Shown: positions 8,861 through 18,104, counted from the stretch's first letter. The stretch: 64,000 nucleotides of DNA from Chitinivorax sp. B (GCF_005503445.1 NZ_SCOH01000026.1:1-64000), one strand, 5' to 3'. Translations and numbers: made by a program. The notes: generated by a model not told the origin, from the sequence alone.

Positions 8861-9775
8861 TTATCGACGACAGGGTTGCAAAAATACAGCGGGCGGCTGA
8901 CGAAGCTGAGCTGCGAGCGTACTGACGAAAGCTTCGTCATGACGCGTGACGAGCAATCCGCCATGGGCGGTGTCGCGGTGGCGGCCGCCATGGTGGAAGC
9001 AGTCGGCCAAGCCGCCAACACCGCCCTGGCCGCCAGCGACCCCAGCGAACCGGCCGACTGGGTCGAGTTCGAGCTGGACGGCAAATCATTCAAGGGCTGG
9101 TTATGGCGCTGCCCATTCAAGGCAGGGGACGAAGTCGAGGTCGTTGCGTCTAACGAAGGCAGTTTTTACCGGGTCTATGCCGTGGCCCGCCCCAAAGACC
9201 GTCTGGTTGCGTTGTACCCGCACTGCTCCCGCGGGCGGGTGGCGCATTGGATGAATGCGCTCAAGGTGTTTTTGCTTTTCATACTGTCAATACCGCTTTG
9301 TCTGGGGTGGATGTTCTCGCTCGCGGTAGCGACGAATAAAATAGGAGGCGAACCGCTCTCCATGGTGACATTAGGCGTGCTATTTTTATTGGCACCGCTT
9401 TTGTGGCTTTTTATTGGCAAAAAAGGGCCGCTCTTCATCTTGTTTCTGGGCTGGCTGCCCGTAATACTGCAATACCAACCATCAGTTGACATTGTTTTTG
9501 GTGACCCAACCTTTTTGCGAGATGTCACCGCTATCGTGGTCGCCCTGTCCATTGTCCCCGCCCTGCATCTGAGCTGGAAATGGATGGAGTTTGTCCGGCT
9601 CGCCGAAGAGATCTTTCGTGCCTTCGGCTGGGCCAACCCGACCCGCATCGATCTGGTGGCCCGCGCCAAAGCCACGCCACTGGACTGCAAGGCCAGCAAT
9701 ATCCCAGACGATGATTTCGAGAATGATGCCATTGTTACCGATCTGGATTATGGCTCGGGATTTTATCGTTATTGA
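8852..9775 (+). CDS. Immunity-like membrane protein B3
   Basis: An intact B-series paralogue of 307 residues starting MDQLSTTGLQKYSGRLTKLS, 967 bases after B2. It shares the conserved N-domain and exactly the same C-terminal 60-plus codons as B2. Its membrane middle differs (VFLLFILSIPLCLGWMFSLA, LGVLFLLAPLLWLFIGKKG, VTAIVVALSIVPALHLSWKW). Spacing and sequence identity point to recent tandem duplication or gene conversion. It is probably an inner-membrane immunity protein. No separate promoter or terminator is visible between B1, B2 and B3, so they are probably co-transcribed. Confidence 0.65.
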   Translation: MDQLSTTGLQKYSGRLTKLSCERTDESFVMTRDEQSAMGGVAVAAAMVEAVGQAANTALAASDPSEPADWVEFELDGKSFKGWLWRCPFKAGDEVEVVASNEGSFYRVYAVARPKDRLVALYPHCSRGRVAHWMNALKVFLLFILSIPLCLGWMFSLAVATNKIGGEPLSMVTLGVLFLLAPLLWLFIGKKGPLFILFLGWLPVILQYQPSVDIVFGDPTFLRDVTAIVVALSIVPALHLSWKWMEFVRLAEEIFRAFGWANPTRIDLVARAKATPLDCKASNIPDDDFENDAIVTDLDYGSGFYRY

Positions 9776-9827
9776 TCCCGGCATATGGCCTTGAACTCAG
9801 CCAGTCATTAAGCGGAACATGGATCAG
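9557..9827 (+). repeat. 271-bp direct repeat, copy 2
   Basis: Second copy of the block at 8590-8860, spanning the end of B3 and the start of B4. Such long exact direct repeats allow recombination that would add or remove whole immunity genes. Confidence 0.85.
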
Positions 9828-10079
9828 ACAGCGACGACAGGACTGAATAAATTCAGCGGACGGCTGGCGACGTCCCCGACTGGCACGAACCGCACCTGCT
9901 GCTACACAGCCCCAAAGGCAGCGCCAGCCAGAAAAACGCGGTCGCAGGTGCCGCCGCCGCACTCGGCCAGTATGGCCCTCTGGCCACCGCTGCCATGTAC
10001 GATGGCGAGCGCACCGAGGACTTTGACTGTGCGATCAATGGCAAAGTGGTTTTTGGCAATCGTCTCGACAATTGCCACG
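9819..10079 (+). pseudogene. Immunity-like protein B4, chimeric and frameshifted remnant
   Basis: ATG 9819 gives MDQTATTGLNKFSGRLA, a B-type start exactly 967 bases after B3. The frame is then lost near 9866. In the next frame the sequence continues DVPDWHEPHLLLHSPKGSAS, an Ala-rich helix, MYDGERTEDFDCAINGKVVF, which resembles the A-type N-domain but is a third subtype. Homology ends at about 10065. The remaining bases run into the convergent helicase stop at 10087. There are no membrane or C-terminal parts, so this is a decayed end of the array. Confidence 0.65.
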
Positions 10080-10086
10080 CCAGCCA

Positions 10087-13000
10087 TTACCCAGCATTGC
10101 TTTCATCCAACACGCGCTGGTTCGGTTCACCTGCAATTTCCGATGACAATTGACCTATGGAATCTTGTTTCTGAAGTTGTGTTCGAGTTGCCACCAGCAA
10201 AGCGTGGATGGCTTCATCCAGTTTGTTGATTGCCCCTTGTTTGTCCACCCACCAATCGGTTGACCAGACCCGCAGTAATGTCCAACCCAGTCCTGTCAGA
10301 ATGCTGGCACGGACTTTGTCGCGGTCGCGGGCGGTCGCGGCGCTGTGGTAAGTGGCACCGTCGCATTCCACGCCCACCAGATAATCGCCGGGGCGATCTG
10401 GATGGACGATGCCGAGGTCGATGCGGAAGCGTGAGACACCGATTTGCGGGACAACCTGCCAACCCTTTTGTCGTAGGGCATTGGCAACGGCCTCTTCAAA
10501 GGGAGAGTCATAGCCGCCGACCGAGCCACGGACTGCTTCGGCCAAAGCGCGAGGGCCGCGTTGGGCAAATTCGAGGAAGTGCTTGAGATCATGCACCGCC
10601 CTGGCGCTGGTACGATTCAGATCGACCATACTCGGGTCGAATGAGGTGAATACCAGCAACTCTCGCCGTGCCCGGGTGATGGCCACATTCAGGCGGCGCC
10701 AGCCTCCTTCTCGGTTCAGTGGGCCGAAGTTCATCGACATGGTTGGCACACCGGGCTCTGTTGGGCCGTAACCCACGCCCAGCAGGATCAAGTCGCGTTC
10801 ATCACCCTGTACCGTTTCCAGGTTCTTCACCACGACGGGCTCCGTCAGGCCCTCACCGAAAAAACGCTCCAGTTCTGGCAAGCGTTGACGTTCTTTATCC
10901 AACAGATCATTGATGAGTTGCTGTTGTTCTGCGTTGAAAGTGACAATACCCAAGGTATGGCCGGCGGCAACAAAAGCAGGGTCAGTCAGCCGTTTGACTA
11001 CTTCATTTACCAATGCCTTGGCTTCAACGGCGTTGGTACGCCCTTTACCCTTGGCGTAGACCCCATCGACACGACGCCATTCCACGGCACTTTGACGGGT
11101 GATGGCCGCTGGGAAGGTAATGAGATTGCTTTCGTAATAACGGTGATTCGAGAAGGCAATCAGGCTTTCGTGGCGGCTGCGATAATGCCAGGTCAGGCTG
11201 TGGCTGGGTATGCCGGCAGCCAGACACTGGTCAAGGATGCTTTCCATGTCCTCTTCGATATCGTCATCACCTGCTGAGGTACCACGATTAAAAAAGCTGG
11301 TGGGGGGCATCTGGCGTGGGTCGCCCGCCACCACTACCTGCTTACCACGGGCAATGGAGCCGATCGCATCCCAAGGTGCAATTTGGGATGCTTCATCAAA
11401 GATCACAAGGTCAAACAACGCTTGATCTGGTGGCAGGTATTGGGCAATGGAAAGCGGGCTCATCAGCATGCATGGTGCCAACCTGGGCAGCGCATCACCC
11501 ATTTCAGTAGCCAATTGCCGAATCGGCTTGTGACGACGCTGTTTTTGCAACTCGTGCTTGAGAATACCAAAGCCATCCTGCTTGCCTACTTCGTTCTTGG
11601 CTGGGATCAAGCCACACAATTTGGCACGGGTATACCTGACTGCCAATTGCGACAGACGGTCGTCCAGACGGCGGTAGGCTTCAATATCACTCATGTGCTC
11701 CACAGCAACAAATTGCCGCAGGATCGGATCAGCATCAATCTGCGTGGCAGCAAACCAGCGCGCATAGGCCACTTCAAATGTATCTTGCAGCTTGGCCGCT
11801 GGGATTACGCCGCGCTCCAATGCCACGACCAATGGGCTCAGTTGGCAAGCCAAGGCTTCCTGTCTCACGCGCTGCCAATCGCACCAAGCCTTCAAACGGC
11901 CTCCATGCTGGTGTACAGACTGGGCAACGGCATGTAACCGTGGCCAATCTTGCTGTAAGGTGGTATCCAGACCGGTCAATTCGACAAAACTGGCAACCTT
12001 GCTGGTCACGGTAGCAAATGCTTGGTCCAGCCGACCGACGATATGCGCAATCTGCCCATCAGCTGCCAACAATTCGTTGCCGTCAATCACCACACGGGCC
12101 AGTGCCTGACGAAGGCCCAGTAGTTGCTCCGGTGAGGTTGCCATGGTGCGAATGGCCAGTCGCAATTGTTCGGCCACTTTCACCGCCAAAGTCAAACGTG
12201 ACACATCAGATGTGGTAGATGACCACCCAGGCAGGTTCGCCAGTTTGGCATTCAATGCATCCAACCCTTGTGCCATCAGTACCAATTGGCGCAATTTAGG
12301 TAGGTCGGCCGCGATATCAGGCAATACGGGCAAGCCAAGTTGGCTGGCTACTGACTGAGTCAGCTTCTTTTTGGCCCAGGTGGCAAAGAACCAGAATTTA
12401 CCACTGGCTGCAGCCCAATCGGCTTCCAGCTTGGCTACATCCAGATGGCGACAGGTTTCAGGCGGATAGGTGACTGATAATGCCTGTACCATTTGGTGAT
12501 AGTCCGCCAATTGTTTGAGTGCACCGTGGGCTGTCTCCAGCACCGCTGCCGCATCTGGCACAAATGCAACACTGAGATTGAGCCCGTGAGCCTGTGGCAG
12601 CTGACGGCCCAGTATCAGCAGTTGTTGAATAGCTGGGCCTTGCATCGGCACAGTCGGTAGCTTCAATTGGGTTTGCAGCTGTACCAATACCTGCTGCAAG
12701 GTCGCCAATGCAGTCAACAACGCTGGGGCCAGTGTCGTCATAGCGGCCTGCCAGGCATTCGACCATTCCGTACGGGTCAGCAACGCCAAACCAGTGGTAT
12801 CCGTACCAAGCGCGGTGGCATTGAGTGCCAATCGACGTACCACATCCTGCAAGCGTTGCCAGGCAGCGTCGTCATGCACCGTGCCCTCGGGCCAATTCAA
12901 CTGTGGCGTGCCAGTATCTGCATCGCGAATCACCCGGCCCATGGCTTGATGCAATGTCCAGCCATTTGGCCATACCTGATGCAGTCGGAAGACAAATTCG

Positions 13001-15333
13001 TTGAGGCGGGTACGCAAACGCTGAACTTCTGCAGCCTCTTTGGCCCAGACATCGGCCGACAAGGCATCGCGTGTATCCCAGGCACGCTCCAGCTGTTTCA
13101 GTACTTCGGTTTTGGAAGCCTTGCTGGAATGCAATTCCAAACAGAACTCCCCCAGGCCTTTTTCAGCCAGTCGGCGGTACACCACATTCAACGCTGCCAT
13201 TTTTTCTGCCACAAACAACACACGCCGGCCCAAAGCCAGGTTATGTGCGATCATGTTGGCGATGGTTTGTGATTTACCTGTGCCAGGCGGGCCATCCAGT
13301 ACGAAATCGTGGCCGCTGGCCGATGCCACTACAGCAGCCAGTTGTGACGAATCGGTCGGCAACGGTGTAAACAGTTCGGCTGGGATCGTGGTGTGATCAA
13401 GCCGGCTTGGTTGCGGAAATTCGCCCTGCGATGGGTAACTGCTGCCTTCACCATCCAGCAGGTGCTTCACCACCGGGTTGCGGGTCAGTTGCTCCACCCT
13501 GTCGGCCAGATCTTTCCACATCAGGTATTTGGCGAACGAGAAGGTACTCAGCGCCAATTCAGTGATCACTTCAAAACCTGGCAGATCACGGACTGCACGG
13601 CGTACGGTGGTCCAGATACCCTCTATATCAATCCCACTGTCGTCCCGAGGTAGTTCACCATCCAGCCCATGAATGATCAATTCGAAATCATGCCGCAGCA
13701 GCTCCAGCAAGGTCAGGTTGAAGCGTGGTTCATCTTCACCCAGGGTCATCACCACACCAGACAGGGCGCTTTTACGTTCCAGCTTGACTGGTAGCAGAAT
13801 CAGCGGCGCGCGATAACTGCGGTTGTCATCCCCCAACTTTTTCCAGCGCAGGAAGCCCATCGCCAAAAACAAGGTATTGGCACCACCTTCGTCAATGTCG
13901 CTACGCGCCTTGCGGTAAAGGTCGACCAGTTGCGCATCCAGTTTGGCGGGCTCCATGGGCGACAATACTTCGCCACGACTCAAGGTCTCTTTTGCGTATT
14001 GTTCCAGCAGGTTTTCTTGATGCTGTTGGGTGTAGAGCGCTGCATCGCGTCCTGCTGCCGTTAGATCAGGTGGTGGCACAATCTTGATGCGCTTGCCGGC
14101 AGACAGCAGGTCTTCCAGTTGGGCAGGTTCAGGGCAGAGCAGCGAAACGGCTTTACTGCTATCCGATAAATGCAGCAGACGATTACGGGCTGTGAGGTCC
14201 AGCAGCTTACGCTGCCATAATGCCAATTTTCCTTTAGGCGAACCGACTGGGTTCACCACGTCCACATCAAAACCGGGCAGGCTGGGGGCAACCTCCAGCG
14301 CCGCTGGCAATGGAGTTGCCGTGGTTTCATCCTGTTCGGACCGAGCCAAGGTAACGGGCAACGGCAAAATACGCTGCATGCGGGCACGCCGAATATCCAA
14401 CGCCAACACAAAGTCATCATCCTGCTGCAATTGACGCTGGGCTGCCGTAATCGCCTGGCTAAAGCCCGGTGGATGCGCCTGGGTGACCAACGTGGTTTCA
14501 AAAACCAGCAACTCTTTCAGATCAATCCGTTTACGGACGGCGGTAACGTCATCCGTAATCAATTGGGCGAACTCTTGCGGCTGTAGCCAAACCCCCGTCA
14601 TTGCGTGGTCACCGGTCAATAACAGCAAGGGGTTCAGGCCAGCTTGTTCCAGTGCGGCCGCAAACAGCAATGCGCTATCCAGACACGTTGCCACCCGACT
14701 ACCCAGAATGGTGCCAGGCGGGCGGACCTTCTGCCCGCTGCGCTCAAAACTGGCTGGCGGCAATACATAGCTGATCGCCATACCACTGACGGCCGTCCAG
14801 ACAGCGGAAGCGAGTTCCCATACCCGGCTGCGAGACCCACTACGATACCCATCAATACCGTCTGGCTTACCTGCACGACGCAGGGCATCGGATGCATGTT
14901 TCAGTACCTGATCGACTGCTGGATCGTTCGGCATCGCGAATGCGGCCAGCAGCTCCGGCATGGTGTCCGCGCCGCCCCATTCGTAGCGGGCCAGAACTTG
15001 AGCAGATAGGGTGCTGAAAGCAATCAGGCGGTCATCCTTCATCAACTGCAATGAAATACGGCCATGGATGCATTCGGTCAGCTCGGCCAGATAGGCTGCG
15101 TTAAGCTGCACATCGCGATCTGTTACATGTAAGGTGGATTGACCGTTGAGGCGATCAATACACCACGTTTTAGGCGTCAGGAAGGGCGGATCGGCAGACA
15201 ATGCCAGCACCACGTTCTCGATTGGCTGGTCGCCGCGGTGAACCAACTCCAGCTCTCGCAACACTGGGACTGCGTGCTGATGCGAGGCGAAGCCAATTTT
15301 TTCGGCAATGCTGCAACGAATCTCTACCGTCAT
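10087..15333 (-). CDS. Transglutaminase-like / DUF4011 / SF1 helicase / Vsr-type nuclease fusion
   Basis: A 1748-residue multidomain protein. Residues about 205-245 look transglutaminase-like (ATCLDSALLFAAALEQAGLN with a later GDHAMTGVWL supplying Cys and His). A DUF4011 segment follows (KLALWQRKLLDLTARNRLLH). The superfamily 1 helicase core has Walker A GPPGTGKS near residue 682, Walker B VIFDEASQIAP near 1305, then GDPRQMPP and NVAITRARRELLVF. The C-terminus is a Vsr/MTES_1575-like endonuclease (GVECDGATYHSAATARDRDK, LRVWSTDWW), preceded by SPFEEAVANALRQKGW and RIDLGIVHP. Helicase-nuclease fusions of this build often lie in defence islands; an anti-phage or DNA-processing role is inference. 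The gene stands alone and converges on the immunity array with only a few bases between them. All core motifs look intact. Confidence 0.8.
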   Translation of the reverse strand: MTVEIRCSIAEKIGFASHQHAVPVLRELELVHRGDQPIENVVLALSADPPFLTPKTWCIDRLNGQSTLHVTDRDVQLNAAYLAELTECIHGRISLQLMKDDRLIAFSTLSAQVLARYEWGGADTMPELLAAFAMPNDPAVDQVLKHASDALRRAGKPDGIDGYRSGSRSRVWELASAVWTAVSGMAISYVLPPASFERSGQKVRPPGTILGSRVATCLDSALLFAAALEQAGLNPLLLLTGDHAMTGVWLQPQEFAQLITDDVTAVRKRIDLKELLVFETTLVTQAHPPGFSQAITAAQRQLQQDDDFVLALDIRRARMQRILPLPVTLARSEQDETTATPLPAALEVAPSLPGFDVDVVNPVGSPKGKLALWQRKLLDLTARNRLLHLSDSSKAVSLLCPEPAQLEDLLSAGKRIKIVPPPDLTAAGRDAALYTQQHQENLLEQYAKETLSRGEVLSPMEPAKLDAQLVDLYRKARSDIDEGGANTLFLAMGFLRWKKLGDDNRSYRAPLILLPVKLERKSALSGVVMTLGEDEPRFNLTLLELLRHDFELIIHGLDGELPRDDSGIDIEGIWTTVRRAVRDLPGFEVITELALSTFSFAKYLMWKDLADRVEQLTRNPVVKHLLDGEGSSYPSQGEFPQPSRLDHTTIPAELFTPLPTDSSQLAAVVASASGHDFVLDGPPGTGKSQTIANMIAHNLALGRRVLFVAEKMAALNVVYRRLAEKGLGEFCLELHSSKASKTEVLKQLERAWDTRDALSADVWAKEAAEVQRLRTRLNEFVFRLHQVWPNGWTLHQAMGRVIRDADTGTPQLNWPEGTVHDDAAWQRLQDVVRRLALNATALGTDTTGLALLTRTEWSNAWQAAMTTLAPALLTALATLQQVLVQLQTQLKLPTVPMQGPAIQQLLILGRQLPQAHGLNLSVAFVPDAAAVLETAHGALKQLADYHQMVQALSVTYPPETCRHLDVAKLEADWAAASGKFWFFATWAKKKLTQSVASQLGLPVLPDIAADLPKLRQLVLMAQGLDALNAKLANLPGWSSTTSDVSRLTLAVKVAEQLRLAIRTMATSPEQLLGLRQALARVVIDGNELLAADGQIAHIVGRLDQAFATVTSKVASFVELTGLDTTLQQDWPRLHAVAQSVHQHGGRLKAWCDWQRVRQEALACQLSPLVVALERGVIPAAKLQDTFEVAYARWFAATQIDADPILRQFVAVEHMSDIEAYRRLDDRLSQLAVRYTRAKLCGLIPAKNEVGKQDGFGILKHELQKQRRHKPIRQLATEMGDALPRLAPCMLMSPLSIAQYLPPDQALFDLVIFDEASQIAPWDAIGSIARGKQVVVAGDPRQMPPTSFFNRGTSAGDDDIEEDMESILDQCLAAGIPSHSLTWHYRSRHESLIAFSNHRYYESNLITFPAAITRQSAVEWRRVDGVYAKGKGRTNAVEAKALVNEVVKRLTDPAFVAAGHTLGIVTFNAEQQQLINDLLDKERQRLPELERFFGEGLTEPVVVKNLETVQGDERDLILLGVGYGPTEPGVPTMSMNFGPLNREGGWRRLNVAITRARRELLVFTSFDPSMVDLNRTSARAVHDLKHFLEFAQRGPRALAEAVRGSVGGYDSPFEEAVANALRQKGWQVVPQIGVSRFRIDLGIVHPDRPGDYLVGVECDGATYHSAATARDRDKVRASILTGLGWTLLRVWSTDWWVDKQGAINKLDEAIHALLVATRTQLQKQDSIGQLSSEIAGEPNQRVLDESNAG

Positions 15334-15600
15334 GCTTGGTCCTTGTTACTACGCGCTATCATGGAGCTGACGATTGTAGCGATTGTTGGCGCGGTCAACA
15401 CCTGTAAATCGTGTATTTACGGGGGTTTCAGGGCTTTTTTCGGTCGATTTCCGGCAGATTTACCGTGAGCAGCTAATCTTGCCCACTCAAAATCCACCCA
15501 GCTGCGGCAGGCCAGTCTGCTCCAGCGCAATGCCTTGGCCCCAAAGTCACCGCCCGAAGGTAGCTATACTGACCTCAATCCATCACAAGGACAGCTGACC

Positions 15601-15945
15601 ATGCTTTACATCTTCAAATCCAAAGCCAGTGGTGACGTCATCATGCTTGATACCAATGGAAAGGAAATATTGAACCTGTTGGGCAAAGACCCGGAAGAGC
15701 GAAAAGGGATTTTCACCATTGAGCAATTACCGACAGCGATTTCGGTACTCAAGATGGCGATTCAAACTGACCATTCAAAACCCATAGATGAAGTCGAGGG
15801 GGAAGAAGACAACACGGACGATCAGGAAACAGAGCCCAAAACCAAACCCAGTGAACGAATCAAGCTGTATCAACGCGCCTTCCCATTGCTGGAAATGATG
15901 GAAAGGTCGCTGATTAAGCAAGTGCCGGTCACTTGGGGTGTTTAG
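15601..15945 (+). CDS. DUF1840 family protein
   Basis: A small acidic protein of 114 residues starting MLYIFKSKASGDVIMLDTNG, which matches the DUF1840 pattern (first strand with FKSKA, then GDVIML). A conserved end region contains KPSERIKLYQRAFPLLEMME. The middle is a charged, probably disordered linker rich in Glu, Asp and Thr. ATG 15601 follows an AAGGAC ribosome site at a good distance; an in-frame start at 15535 lacks support. The function of the family is unknown. The gene is divergent from the helicase gene and its TAG stop lies inside the left arm of a palindromic repeat. Confidence 0.75.
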   Translation: MLYIFKSKASGDVIMLDTNGKEILNLLGKDPEERKGIFTIEQLPTAISVLKMAIQTDHSKPIDEVEGEEDNTDDQETEPKTKPSERIKLYQRAFPLLEMMERSLIKQVPVTWGV

Positions 15946-16057
15946 AGCTACTAACAAAACCCTTCTGGCGTTGTTGTGCAAACTTGTCGTACTTTCGTAC
16001 TGCCTTCGTTTGCACACCTAACCAGAATCACTTCGCTGGGTTTTGTTAGCGGCTCTT
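15943..16057. repeat. Palindromic extragenic element P1, copy 1
   Basis: About 115 bases form a near-perfect hairpin. The outer arms are ACTAACAAAACCC and GGGTTTTGTTAG, with a GAGC/GGCTC extension. Inner arms TTCTGG/CCAGAA and TGTGCAAAC/GTTTGCACA match exactly. It begins at the DUF1840 stop codon. A diverged, internally deleted second copy in the opposite orientation lies at 63262-63341. It looks like a MITE or REP-type element and may also act as a transcription terminator. Confidence 0.75.
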
Positions 16058-16149
16058 AACGTAGCTGCCAAGAATCCTGATGCTGCATTGTACCGCCTTG
16101 CCTCAGTCAGTTGACTGAATTAGGTTGGCCCCTTCATCACGTCACGGTT

Positions 16150-17343
16150 TCATCGTATTGAGCGGGTCAACATTAGGGTGGTCAATGTCACAATACAAAA
16201 TACTGCGCCGCCATAAAAGGTCAGGGCATGACCGTAGCGATCCCATAACAAACCAGCCAGTACGCTGGCCAGCAACATTGCCACACCACTGACCAGATTG
16301 AACAACCCGAATGCGGTGCCACGTAGTTCAACAGGCGCCGCATCTGCCACCATTCTAGCCAACAGACCTTGGGTAATACCCATATGGATTCCCCAAAGTG
16401 CCACACCGCCCAATACCCATTGCCACGTATCCGCCAACGCCAGCAGCAGGTCCGCTGCAATCAGCACCATCAACCCCACAGCCAGTAGCCAAACATGGCT
16501 GACACGGTCGGATAGCTTGCCAAAAGGATAGGCCGCCAGCGCGTACACCACATTCATCGCCACCATCACCAACGGTACCAGTGCCGGTGCAATGCCACTG
16601 TGTTGTGCCCGCAACACCAAAAAAGCTTCACTGAAACGGGCCAATGTGAAGACTGCGCCGATTGCCACCACCCACCAATAGGTGCGACTGAGGCGACTTA
16701 AACAATCACGCTGAATTGGGTTGATGCGAGGCCCCTGATGTGACTTGTCAGGCTCTCGCAGGCCCATACACAACAGCGCCACGGCCATCAGCCCTGGTAT
16801 GAACGCTACCCAGAACACCGCACGGAAATCCCCCGCCCATAACAACATCAATAATGTCGCCAACATTGGCCCGATACATGCCCCAACTGTGTCCAACGAC
16901 TGCCGCAGTCCGTATGCCGCCCCTCGCTGTGCCTCGGACACCAGGTCTGCCACCATTGCATCTCGTGGTGCGCCGCGAATGCCCTTACCCACACGATCCA
17001 GCAAACGTGCGGTCAACACCATCCCAATGCCGGGTGCCATGGCAAACAACGGCTTGGTCAGCGCACCCATGGCATAACCCAACACAGCCAACCCTTTACG
17101 CTTGCCCAGATAATCACTCAACACACCGGAAAACACCTTCACCATCAGCGCCGTCGCTTCCGCCAACCCTTCCACCACCCCAACGGTCAAGGCGCTGACC
17201 CCCAGTGTCGCCACCATGAACATCGGCAATAAGCTGTGGATCATCTCTGACGAAATATCCATCAACATGCTGACCAAGCCGAGTATCCAGACACCACGGG
17301 GAATATGGCCAAGTGTGGTCGTTACCATGATGGCAGGTTTCAC
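16150..17343 (-). CDS. MFS transporter
   Basis: A 397-residue inner-membrane protein with about 12 hydrophobic segments and the MFS loop 2-3 and helix-5 motifs (SDYLGKRKGLAVLGYAMGAL, and DRVGKGIRGAPRDAMVADLV). The latter sequence is typical of a broad drug/metabolite MFS group whose substrate is generally not known. The start is set at GTG 17343, because it has a clear GAGGAG ribosome site 5-7 bases upstream (17350-17355 on the complementary strand). An ATG at 17382 would add 13 residues without such a site. It is a single gene whose neighbours are unrelated. The substrate cannot be predicted from sequence. Confidence 0.8.
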   Translation of the reverse strand: MKPAIMVTTTLGHIPRGVWILGLVSMLMDISSEMIHSLLPMFMVATLGVSALTVGVVEGLAEATALMVKVFSGVLSDYLGKRKGLAVLGYAMGALTKPLFAMAPGIGMVLTARLLDRVGKGIRGAPRDAMVADLVSEAQRGAAYGLRQSLDTVGACIGPMLATLLMLLWAGDFRAVFWVAFIPGLMAVALLCMGLREPDKSHQGPRINPIQRDCLSRLSRTYWWVVAIGAVFTLARFSEAFLVLRAQHSGIAPALVPLVMVAMNVVYALAAYPFGKLSDRVSHVWLLAVGLMVLIAADLLLALADTWQWVLGGVALWGIHMGITQGLLARMVADAAPVELRGTAFGLFNLVSGVAMLLASVLAGLLWDRYGHALTFYGGAVFCIVTLTTLMLTRSIR

Positions 17344-17513
17344 TGTGGCTCCTCGCTTTAGCACAAACGGCCAATAGGACACGCTTCAGCATAGGCATAC
17401 CGTTTCAATCTGTTGATCCATTGATAGCCCGTGAAACAAAAGCGACCTGTTCAAACCCATGGGAGAACCTGACCAACATTGGTACCCAAGCGAGGCTTAC
17501 CTAACCGCGCCAA

Positions 17514-18104
17514 TCAGCGTGGTCGACGACATACCATTGCCAGCCCCCACAGGCCAACACCCAGCACCAGTACACTGTCGGGTTCCGGGATCGTGGTCAG
17601 TTGCAGGCGATATTGGGTACTCATGTTATGGCGGCCTGCATACAGATAATTCAAGCCGTCGTTGAGATCGTTCGCTTCACCAAGCAAGTTCAAGCTTGTC
17701 TGGCCGGCCTGTAATACGTCGAAACGCAGCGTCGCCAGGTATAGGTTGGGCGCCCCATCATTGACCCAGCCAGGGAACCGGGAAGCGCCAATATGGCCAT
17801 CACCCAACCATGCACTGTCGTCATCCCAACTGGCGGCTGGCAAAAATTGCTGGAATCGCAGCATGTGACGATCAAATTCCAACTTGAAACCAAATGAAAG
17901 TAAGGTCTCGTTGGCTGTCAGTTGGTCAAATGGCCGATTTACATGCAACCTCAGGTCAACGGACTTACCTACCAATAATGGTCCGGTTGCCTCAATTTTG
18001 AGTAAAGCCGCATTGGCCAAACCACAATAGCCACATACCAAGGCCATGAAGAAAGGTTTGAATGTCACGAAGCGCCCCTGTTTGCGTTGATAAAGTACCT
18101 TCAT
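17514..18104 (-). CDS. Cohesin-like PEP-CTERM protein
   Basis: A 196-residue secreted protein. A signal peptide (FFMALVCGYCGLANA) is followed by a beta-rich domain with the layout of a cohesin (GPLLVGKSVDLRLHVNRPFD, FGFKLEFDRHMLRFQQF, LYLATLRFDVLQAGQTSLNL). It ends in a PEP-CTERM sorting signal: PEPDSVLVLGVGLWGLAMVC and an Arg-rich tail, normally processed by an exosortase and used for surface or exopolysaccharide attachment. The start codon overlaps the stop of the upstream phospholipase gene (ATGA, 18101-18104), so the two are translated together. That phospholipase ends in a dockerin, so a cohesin-dockerin partnership is likely. The cohesin call rests on pattern, not alignment; a generic Ig-like PEP-CTERM protein is the alternative. 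Confidence 0.65.
   Translation of the reverse strand: MKVLYQRKQGRFVTFKPFFMALVCGYCGLANAALLKIEATGPLLVGKSVDLRLHVNRPFDQLTANETLLSFGFKLEFDRHMLRFQQFLPAASWDDDSAWLGDGHIGASRFPGWVNDGAPNLYLATLRFDVLQAGQTSLNLLGEANDLNDGLNYLYAGRHNMSTQYRLQLTTIPEPDSVLVLGVGLWGLAMVCRRPR

Noticed and set aside
4199..10079. CRISPR-like or minisatellite repeats in the immunity array
   Set aside because: The repeats are whole gene copies of about 786 and 967 bases with coding content, not short spacer-separated units.
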